Of a DNA stretch of 64,000 nucleotides, positions 40,175-52,100 are shown piece by piece. The notes under the pieces are model-generated. The model worked only from the letters and a program-made list of their open reading frames with translations, had not been told where the DNA came from and did not search any database. Position 1 is the first letter of the stretch; the number at the start of each line of letters is the position of its first letter. The stretch is taken from positions 31,219,475 through 31,283,474 of the forward strand of contig NC_023751.2 in assembly GCF_000499845.2 (NCBI RefSeq). The letters run 5' to 3'. The position numbers were made by a program, and so were the translations under genes. The stretch is from Phaseolus vulgaris. Lineage: Eukaryota; Streptophyta; Magnoliopsida; Fabales; Fabaceae.

Positions 40175-43100
40175 TGATGTCCATCAAATAACAGATAAAT
40201 CAACTCTTTCTTAATCTATATTATACTTTTTTGAAATATAATACACAATTGCATTGTAATAATTATATTTTGGTTACAACACACTTAATTATTAAAAGAG
40301 CTTACTAAATTCAATTTGTTTCTAAGTGGATAAAGTTAGTGACAATTGTGCATTAGCAATAATCTCGCTTGTGTAAATACTATTCATAATAAAACTCATT
40401 CACATAACCTGATTATATACATAACTTTTGGATGATGAAAAGTATTTTTTTCTCTTTATTTATTTCTTTAAAAGAACAACACCTTTATTTTGTTACTTGA
40501 AACCTTAGGAATAAGGTAAATGTAATAATAAAGATTAACATGACCAAAGGTAAGCATGTGAAGAGAAAAAATTGTAGGAATACAAAAGAGACAATAAAAA
40601 AAAAGTAGTAATTAAGAAGAATAAGAACAACCAAAAAGGAAATTACCTTTTTAATTATAACTCCATGGAAAGCATGTTTAATGAAAATGATGTTAAATTC
40701 TTATTAAGAAGAAATTTCAATGATAACAAAAAAAATTAAGGTTTTTTAAAGTTACGTTGTTATTGGTATGAAAATATGATTATACAAAATGATATTCAAT
40801 AAAAATTATAAAGAGTAAGAATCTAGATTTGATACATCAATTTAAAGAATGCAAATATCTATAAACTTAAAAGAATGCAAATATCCTAAAAATGGACACT
40901 TCCAATAAGAAAAAACCTTAAAAAGAATTCTCTAGAAGACAAGTTTAAAAAAATGTAAATATGAAAAAAATATAGAAGAAAATCTACTTTGTAACAAAAA
41001 TAACTTGAAAATAGGCATAAGTTAGTGATTTCTTGAATAACTTATTCAATGATAGAATAGAAATAAGGAGGTGTAGTAACACCTTAGATGAAAATTCAAG
41101 TTCTACATTTATAAATAAGGCTTGAATGCTAATGGTCAAACCATAAAATATGAAATTTACTTGGTCATTGTAAAACATCTTTTAGTTGAATATACAATTG
41201 AGAGTTTAAATAACATTTTAGTGTTATTTGTGTGGAAGTGGACTATCTTAATAGACTTTTCTCAAGTTGCCTATAATCCTCTTTGACTTTCTTTTTAGTC
41301 TCCTAGGAAATGTGTCAAAAGCTTCAACAAACCTAACCTAGTCACAACACCAAGAAACCACCAAGAGAAACAAAAAACTTGTTCCAAGAAACACAAAGAA
41401 ACTCCCTCCAAGAAAACCCTTTGTCTTTCCACCTTTGACCATAAAAAAACTCACCCATAGTTTACAAGAACCATATCATCAGACTTACCATCCAATCCAT
41501 GAAAAAAACCCTACAATACCCTCCTTACTCATCTAGGATCATCCTTTTACCTTTTCTAGTCATAGTTGAACCATACCCTACTTAAAGGCAACATATATCC
41601 ATTAAAGAAAGCAAGTATTGGAAGTGAATGTTGCCTTCGATCATTTTTGAACTTGTAGCTTGTTTTGGATGGTTCTTAGCATTTTTGTGAGCCTTTAATC
41701 AGGTTCATATCAAGTGGTACCAGATATTGGACCATTCTAAGCTTATAAAAGTGCACCAAAATTAAAAGGATTCAGAGAAATAACAAAACAATCACAAGGT
41801 TTGTCTAGTCAAAATTATGTCATTAAACACTCAAATCAATCACTAATTAGTTGCAAAATCAGTCTCTAAAGGTTAGCCACCAAACTCAATTATATTGTTG
41901 CTTGGCTTTCTAACTTTTTAGTGGTATTGATTTTGAAAATTCTGAGAAAAAAATAGTATTTTAGTTGTTTATTTTCTTACAACATCAAGTAGGCAAAACT
42001 TTAGAGTCTTTTGTTGGATCTTGTTGTGTAAAGAAAGTGATATCTCTAGTTCTTTGAGAAACTATCTAAAACAAATTTGAAGACACATTTTCTTTAAGCA
42101 GTTAGATACCATATTTGAGTTTCTTTACCTTCCTTTCTTTTGAGTCATATGTTTCTTGTAGTCATATTTATGTTAAATTGTATTATAGTTCTTTGTTAAA
42201 CTTTTTTTTTTTTAGTTTGTGTAATTGAGTTACTAAGATTAGAGGTATAATTGTTCTAATCTTGCTTGAATTTTTCTAATGTTTGGCATAGCTAGTTCTG
42301 GACTTTTCTTAAGAGAAGTGGTACAAAATAATTTATACACATTCTTGTTTAGAAAGGTGTTGGTTAGACGACCCTTCAGTCAAAATCTCTCCAAATTAAG
42401 TAAGAAAAAAATCCACAAATACCATAGTAAAAGTACCAAAGGAATCACTCAATATCAGGCAACAAGTTTACTAAAGCCAAATAGCTTAAGAGATTTAAAA
42501 GGTTGCCAAATTACACAAAACAAGAAGGTACTCTTACATAGTTTTGTTGCAAAAGTGGTACAAAATTTGTATTGTAACTGATAACTTTTATAGTAAAAAC
42601 TATAGTCTTTTAAAGAGTTTTTCTTTACTCTCTCTTTTCTGTCATGCCATTATCTGATTTTTGTGTATATCATTTCTTGCTTTTGTCCCTTTTTAGTTTG
42701 AGTCTTTAAAAAATCTTAAAAGTTGTCTAGTAGTTTTCTTACCTTCTTTAGTTTTTTGAAATCTTGGCAAAATAAAGAAGAGAGTTGACATATTTTACTT
42801 GGGGCCAACAAAGAAGAATAATTCTCCTAAAGACTAGCAAAGGTTTATCCTTAAGCAAGTGAGTGATCTTTAAAAATATTGAGTGAATAAGAGAGACTTT
42901 CTTCCTAAACACCATTTTCTTTAATTAAGAGATACATCACATGCTAACTTAGCAATTTAGTCATTCTTTTTGGTTATCTTATTTTTCATTGTCTTTTAAC
43001 CATTTCTAAGTCTTCAACACTGAAATATCCTCAACACATCTCAATCATGCAAGGCTTGATGGCAAGGATTAAGATGTTAGAGGAAAGATATGTGCACCAG

Positions 43101-46100
43101 AGAAGTGGAGGAAGCAAAACAAGAAGACAAACTTGCAATTTCTCCCTACGATGGTGACCACCAAGATGAAAATTATTATCTCCATAGAGATAGGAGACAA
43201 GGAGGAAGATTAGTAAAATGAGAAAATTTAAAAATCTAATGTAAAATTGCCTACATTCCAAGGACTTTGCGACGTTGAACTATATTTTGCATGGAGTCTA
43301 AAGTAGATAAAATTTACCAAGTATACAATTTTGAAGAAACATCTAAGGTCAAGTTAGCAACCATAGAGTTTGAAAATATACCTTGATTTGATGGAACCAA
43401 GTTCAAAAGGACATTCTACATGGTAAGAGGTTGACAATTCTAATTTGGTTTGATCTTAAAAATTATATGAAAGAAATGTGTGTTCCTTATTTTTATAGGA
43501 AGGAGTTACACCTAAGACTTTAAAGACTCACCCAAGTAGTAAAAAGTGTAGGTGAATACTTCAAGGAGATGGAGACTACTCTCATCAAATCTGAGATTGA
43601 GAAATCAATGGAAGAAACAATGACTAGGTTTATTGATAACCCAAAATAGAGAAATTTAAGATGTGGTGGATAAGAATAAGAATGTGTGTTAATACCTAAG
43701 ACGAAAATTCAAGTCCCACACTTGTAAATACAACTTGATACTCATAGTTAAAACCTTACAAAAAAAGGAAACTCATATGAACATTGTAAAACACCTTTGA
43801 ATTTAATATACAATTGAGAGCTTGAATAGTCTTTTGTGTGCTCTTTGTTTAAGAAGAGCTATTCCATTATTTCCATTTCTTACTTCTATTATTTTGTATT
43901 ATTGGTATGATCTTATCTACTCCCTTGATCACCACTTAAGCTAGCTAAGTCACACCAAAATAGAAGAGAAACATTAGGCTAAACCTACCCTAGTCATCAC
44001 CATCAAGAAAAATAAAAAAACTACCTCCAAGAAACCCATTTGACCTTTGGACACCAAAAATTTACTTATAATTCAAAAGAATCATACCATTAAACACGCC
44101 ATCCACTCCACAATGTAACCAACAAGAATCTTTTTCAAAAATACAAACCAAAACCACAAAGGCTTCATCCTAAAAAATATATATATCTCTAAATCATCAA
44201 CTTTTTAATTTAGCTAAAGGTTAATAATATTTTGAAGTTACATTTTATTACAAGTTTCATAAAAGACAAAGAACAACACTCTTATGTTTTCGAAGAAAAA
44301 ATATATAGTTAAGACTATTAAAACTACAAGAAAATCATGAAATAGAAACCAATTTTTAGAGACCAAAATAATTAGTTACAATAGAAACTAAAATAGAGAT
44401 CATTTTAGAAACTAAAAAAAAAATAGTTTCTAAATTAGTTTATATTATTTTCTATTATTGTTAAATAGTTTTTAAATTGGTATCTAATTAGCAACTAAGG
44501 TTTTAGATACCAATTATTTAGTTTCTAAATTTAGTCTCTAAAACCTTGGTTGCTAATTAGATACCAATTTAAAAACTATTTAACAATAATAGAAAATAAT
44601 AGAAACTAATTTAGAAACCAAATTTCATTTTAGTTTCTAAAATGGTCTCTAATTTAGTTACTATTGCAACTAATTATTTTGGTTTCTAGAAATTGGTTTC
44701 TATTTCATTGTTTTCTTGTAGTGTAATACAAATCACAATATTGCAATTAGAAGATAGGAAAAGTGATGCTCAAGCATTTAACTTGTTTCAAAGTATTGTG
44801 GGAAACACTATACATAAGATTAGTCTTCAAAAGAATTATTTTTTAAAAGGTTCATGAAGTTGTAAGAGAATATTTGCTAAGAAATTTAGTACATACCAAT
44901 TGTTAAAATTAAAAGTCAAGGTAAAGATAAAGATTTTCAAATAGGAAAAATGTGATCTAAAACTTTATATTCCAGCATGTAATAGAAAAGATAGGAAAAT
45001 TAGTTAAACACAATCGTATGAAACATATAACTCATGCAAAGTATAAAGATCATTTGATTGAGTCTCAAAAATTAAAGACTAATTAGAAGCCATAATGTCT
45101 ACTAAGTTTGAGTGAAAAAAAGTGTCCAAAACGAGTATCGATAGAAACTTTTCAAGAGAATAGTTGCAACAAACCTCCAAAACTCAACTTAATTTTAGAT
45201 TGATCTTTCAAAATTTCCATTTTAGTGCATATTCACTACAAGAAAATCATGAAATAGAAACCAATTTTAGAAATAAAAAATAATTAGTTGTTATAGTAAC
45301 TAAATTAGAGATCATTTTAGGAACTAAATAAATTTTTGGTTTCTAAATTAGTTTCTATTATTGTTAAATGGTTTCTAAATTGGTATCTAATTAGCAACCA
45401 AGGTTTTTGCTACAAAATTTAGAAATTAAATAATTGGTAGTTAAAACCTTGGTAGCTAATTAGATACCAATTTAGAAACTATTTAACAATAATAAAAACT
45501 AATTTAGAAACCAATTTTTTTTTTTTAGTTTCTAAAATGGTCTTTAATTTAGCTACTATTGCAACTAATTATTTTGGTCTCTAAAAATTAGTTTCTATTT
45601 GATGATTTTCTTGTAGTGATTTATTACAAAATTGTATATTAACTCCTATATTTTTCAAAATTAGCATTTTACCTCATAAATTTTACAACATTGTGATAAC
45701 AATTTAAAAATACATTCTCAAATTTCCTAATATATTGACATTATTAAGAAGAAAGCAATTTGGGTTTATATTAAAGCTAGTTGGCATATATTCTTGTAGA
45801 ACACACATGCCCTAAAACCATTGAGTTGTTTATAAAAATCCATTTTGGGTAGCAACATATTACGAAACATAAAAGCTAAAAGTACCTATACTGAAGTAAT
45901 TGTAGAACACGCCTTCGTAACATATAACATTATTCGACAGTTGTCCCTCAATATCTAAACCCTTCAATCACAAGAAACTTTGTATATTAGACAAGAAAAA
46001 ATATGTCAAGATATTATGTTGAGAAAATTTGAAACACAAAAGACTTCTAAAAAAGTGGTGATTTTTGTACATTAGCATCAACAACGTCAAGGCTTATGAT

Positions 46101-49100
46101 TACATAAATTGCAGGAGTCGTATAAATTCAAGGTACTTACAATAATCAATTCCAAAATGGATTTGTTCATTATTTTTCCTTTTATTTTGTTCTTGACTTC
46201 GTATAACTTTCATAACAATTATCCTCAGCATAAAATAGCTCTGAAAATACCTTTGTGTTACTAAAAAAAAAATTATTAAATAGAAATAATCTTAAAGATA
46301 AAAAAATAATTAATTGTTATAGTGATTAAATTATAGACCATCTTAGAGACTACAAAAATTATTAGTTTCTAAATTAATTTTTATTAATGATAAATAATTT
46401 CTAAATTGATATCTAATTAGCTACCAAAATTTTAACTACCAATTATTTAGATTTTAAATTTGGTAGCGAAAATCTTGGTATCTAATTAGATACCAATTTA
46501 TAAACTATTTATCAATAATAGAAACAAATTTAGAAACCAATAAAATTTTTTAGTCTCTAAGATGATCTCTAATCTAATCACTATAGCAACTAATTATTTT
46601 TTGTCTCTAAAATTAGTTTTTATTTAATAATTTTCTTATTGTAATGTTATTTCTCTAATAAATTATTTTTGTGATGAGCATAATCACTAATCACAATATA
46701 ATACATTGATTGTGAATTGATATATTTCTAATTGTAAATAAAATCATAATTACTTTTAATACATAACTTGTATTCATTTAGTGGGTGTTATATTTTTTAC
46801 ACAAATATGCTTTGTTATTAATTTTATACTGAAAGTGTTTCTTTGTGCACACTATCAAAAATCTTTTTTATCCCATAAAATAAGTGAAATGATCAAAATA
46901 CTTCATATAATTCGTTTTCATTTTGAAAAGTTCTTTCCATAATATATTCTAGAAAAATTATTCTGGAAAACATATTTTAGAATGTATTATATGGAAATCT
47001 TATTCAAAAATCCTTTCCAGAAAATACTTTAAAAAATTCTAGAAAATGTTTTCCAAAATATATTTATAAATTCTAAAGGTGTAAAAAAACTAATTTGAAA
47101 CTCATTTTAAAAAAGCTAAAATCGTCTTTTCGTCTATTGGGAGCATGAAGAAACACCTTTATATTATGTTTTGTATATATGATGTAATTTTATGGGCAAT
47201 TTCTAAAATCTCCTTGTATTTTGACCCATATACTCCTTGGTCCTATTACTTTCAAAAACATGCAAAAACAGTTTTTAAACTTTTCGAGTTACACTTCATT
47301 CTAAATTTCTTACAATCACTACAAAAATGAAAAATAAATGCCATATATGTGTCATGATTTCTAGCAGGTACCAGCTTTCAGTTTTTAATTAACTTTTAAT
47401 TTTACTTTTTTTTAAAAATTCATAGGAAAATTTACTTAAAATTTAGTTTATATAAAAAAATGATATAAAAAATCCAAACCTCATCAAGTGTGAACTCTAC
47501 TGCATGCTTCAAAGAATGTGGTGGTTCTATCTCTGTGCCTTCTGGCATTGAAATAGAAAATCGCCAACTGCATAAAAGAAATTTAATAGCAAAGTTATTC
47601 CATGTTACATTCGTGGTTTTGAATTATCATATTTCAACTATAATTAAGTGGAAAAAACAATTTACAAACACAATTAACCTATAGTTATTTTTATAATCAC
47701 TAATCAATTCAATATTTGCAATGAACAAATTAGATTTTGATTTTCAAAAGAACTGTAATTTGCAGAGACCCACTTAAAGAAGTATAACAGACTTGAAAAT
47801 GCAAAATTGTAAGATATATGTACCTATCCAAACGACAAAGTGGAGCAATAGTAGCCTTGTAAAGAGATCTCTTAGTAGCTGCCTTCCATGAAAAAGGAAA
47901 CGAACCACCCTGGTAATCATAGATTAAACCAGTTAAATCCGAGAGATAGCATTGTTACGGTCAATCATTAGATTTAAAGTATTGTTTGTTTTGGAAGTCG
48001 ATGTTCTGTTATGATTTTGTTCTATGGAGGACTTGTTTTGGTACTGTTATTATAGTTTCATATCGCTGCTCAGGAGTCGTACAAATGCAGTTTATATATT
48101 TCTTTCCTCTTTAACCTATTTAGACGTTTTTTAAAGACAAAATCGTAACAATGTACCGACTTCCAAAACAAATAATACCTTAAATATTATAATTGACTTT
48201 AATGATACTATCTTTCTGAGATCGAATGAGTAATTAATGAACACTTTTAGCAGAGTTTGAAGGCAGAGAAATTTACCCAACCAAAACTCCTAGAAAGGTC
48301 GTTGCCTGTACCAAGTGGTATGATCCCTACTGGAGGAACCGGTGTTCGACCTAGTGAGTGAAGTTCTGAGAGACATCCTAATACCCACCCAACACTACCA
48401 TCTCCTCCCGCTACCTATCAAATCAACACACGCAGTCATCTCCACAAAATTTACTAACTAACACTTTTCTTTCTGGGATTCCAAAAACCTATATCATCAA
48501 AATATCTCTTAACATCATTCAAATCACTATACTTAAGCTGTTGTTTTTTTAGACATGTGACTTGATATGGATTTATCTTAAACTTTGACATGTGTTAAGA
48601 GAATGCTTTATTATCTATTTTTAGCCTAAACTAATTAGTAAAGTAACAGTTTTTTAATGTACTAAATGAAGTTCTTTGGTTGAAAATTAAGAGAATGAAG
48701 TGATTTAAACCTTTTTTTTTTTTATAAAAAACACTTAGTTATTTTAACTTTTTTTATCAACAAAAGAATAAAAAAATAACAATAAAGGGAGTATTTGGGG
48801 TGCTAATTATTCTAACCTTAAGTTAAAATATTATTAGGATTACAATGTCTCTAGAGAAAGTAAAGATATTTAATACCTCTCTTTCATTTTCCCTTTTTGT
48901 TGGACACTTCTTTTAAGTAAGTTTGTTTCCAACGACAAAAACATAAGAAGAGTGGAAATACAAAGAAAGTTTGAAAATTAAAACATAAAAATATAGAAAA
49001 TCAAGAAAAAAATATCAGTTTTAATCATTTTACCAAGATTTGGTGTGAAAGTTATAAAAATAAAATATAATCAATTATCTTAAGAAAAGCATAATCGATG

Positions 49101-52100
49101 ATTATATTTTTTAATATAATTGATTGTGTTTAAATAAATATAATAAACTATTTAAAATTTTATTATACTATAATAAATTATTAAAATAAATGAAATAATT
49201 TAAATTAAAAAATTATTTTAATATTAGTAATTAATTTTATAAAAACATATTTAATCAATTAAATTATAAATTAATTTTATTGTATTTTAATTTTTAAATT
49301 GATAGTTAGAAAATAGATTATACATAATTATAATTGATTATTTAAATAAATTAAATATAATTATTTATATTATTTTAATCTCATATAATAATTATTTTAT
49401 AATTAGTCATCTTTTAATTTTGATTTGTACTTATTTTTATTAAATTTTAATTAAGAATATTTTGTTAATTTGATATATTTTTAATTAATTTGATTTTTTT
49501 ATTTTGTCACATCAATCAATTTAATAACTATTTTTTTATTTATCTTCTTTACTTTCTATTTTTTTCAATATAAATAACTTTACCTTTTATTCACTTTCTT
49601 GTATTTTCTTTTTATTTACTTTCTTCGAAATCCGAATAAAGTCTTACTACCTACAAACTTGTTACTAAATACTAAAGTAGTTGTAATGAAATTCTTTGTA
49701 ATTAGGTCTGCAAGTGAACCTCTACATTAGACTGTTTTAGGGACCTGTACATTCTATCACTTTTTGTTGGAATTTTCCTATCTATAATTAAGAACCAACA
49801 TCGTCGATGCTGTGAAAATATTTAGTTCTCAGAAAGGTTCTTTTGCCACCCTCTTACATTTGAGCAAATTGATATTCTACATTAAATATTAAAAGAAATA
49901 TTAAATAAAAAATAATTAATTATTATATTAATTAAATCATATATTATTTTATAACTTAAAAAAATATTGATATATAAAGTAATTTTGAAATTAGTTTAAC
50001 ATTTAGCATGTGAAAAGAAATGGTAGTTGTAGAGAGTAACATAGAACATACCATGATCCTCATTCTATCACGAGTTTCTAAAGCACAATGATCACCATAA
50101 TTAGCCATCATCTCCAGGCAACCTAACCCATACCGGATAAACTCATGAGGCTTCACATCTAACATGTCTATAACCTGCGCTCAACTTCAATTCACATCAT
50201 TCATAATAACATCATTGCGTTAAATAAACCAACATGCTATATATAATTATGCTGTTTTAGTATAACTTGTAATATTAAGAAAAATGGACTTCTAAATATA
50301 TTCAACTTATCATACTCTAATCTTAAATAACATCTATGCAGATATTTATTATGATCCAAATATTATGTTTGTTTAACTTTTTATATTTCTTCAAAAATAA
50401 AATATGCCCAGAAATGTTTTACAACATCTTAATAAACACATAAATAAATATTCTCACTTTCATATTCATAAGAATACAAAAACATTTCATAAAACAAATA
50501 TCTATATAAAATTTTTGTAAACTTCAATGGTACTTATAATTGGGTCAATAAAACATTCACATATTCACTTGCTACATTCCGAACCAAAGTTATATATATT
50601 GGTCTAGAATTCAAAATTTGTATATAAAATATACGATTCAGATTAGAGGTTTTTCATAGATTTTCAACAAAAAAAATATTCATCAGATACATGAAAAAAA
50701 AAAAGTGAGAATGACTCAATTATAAACTTGTTTTTGGGAGGAGAGTTCAATTAATTTAAAAAAACTCGTTATAAAGGTTTACAGAAAAAAATTAAAAGAA
50801 TAAAATAAAATGATCTCATTTAATTTTCTTAAAAAGGTTTAAATTGGTATATTTACAATAAATTATTAGAAAATTCTGCTTTTAATTTATTTTTCTTATA
50901 TTATTACAAATATTATGTTTCTCCATTATCTTTAATATCTTTCCCATTATTTTTTAAGGTAACAATACATCCCATAAAAAGAATGACAAACTCATATAAA
51001 TGTCACCATAACTTTATGTTTAATTCAATCTCACAAAATTGACTTATAACATGAGGAGTGTATCTTATATATAATAATTTGGTCTTATTCTTAATCAATG
51101 ATGGATCTTCAACACCTTTTTCCATGCCAATGAATGAATATCTTGAGTGTGATATTAGATAGACGGAATAATAGTGACACAATACCAGAATAACTAGATT
51201 ATGATATACTCTAAATAACTCTCATATCATCTTAATAAGTGAATTTAAGTCTAATGTAATCTCAAGTATGACTTGTAAGGTGAGAATTTCACCTCACTTA
51301 TATTATAATTCAATTGTATTCCTAATCAATGTAAGATCTCCAACAAGTCTTATGAGATTGTGGATGTCTTTGAGTGACGTGACCTATTAGAAAGGATAAA
51401 ATCTTCTTGATAATTTGTATTGATCTCTATTGTTGTAAGTTATGTGAAATACTTCAGAAAGCAAAAGTCTTGTGTTTCCTAATTCACTTACCTTCCAAGG
51501 ATTTATAACATGCTCCTTATACCTTAAAAGTAGGTAGTAAGAGTTGAAGGGTTTGCTTGCAGAGAGTTGAGGCATGAAATCGAACATTCTTTATTTTTTA
51601 GGCACATTTCAATTCAAATTCTTATCAATTTTCCCTTGATTCCTTGTATTTCAAGATACTTGCCTCTCTCATTCCCATATACATGTTTCTTATATACCCA
51701 CATTACCTTTTATCTTGTAATGTTACTCCTTTTTAGTGTAATATTTTTTTGGTTAATAGAGAGAGTGTGACCATGTTGATCATGTTTAGGTTACCAATAA
51801 ATTCAAGAGTCCATTCTCTTCTAAAATACAACTCCTCCTATTTTTCTTCTCTTGTTATGGATTCTCTCATATTGTGCTCATACTAGTTTTATAAATCTAA
51901 GTATATCCTTTGAGAGGTTCTTGTTGTACCTTATGGGACTTGTGTAACAAACAATGAATATGTCCTTAAGGGCAATATCATAAACAAGATGTCATTTTGT
52001 TTGTATTGCAACACAATATGTCCTTAAACTTCAACATCGACTCTTTACCTAAAAAAATCAAACTCTCCTATTCCAACACAAACCATATTTGTAAAACATT

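Noticed and set aside
42279..42581. 100-codon plus-strand frame in kinase intron 6
   Set aside because: Lys/Ser/Asn-rich without recognisable motifs, and inside the gag-only element; no support for a gene.
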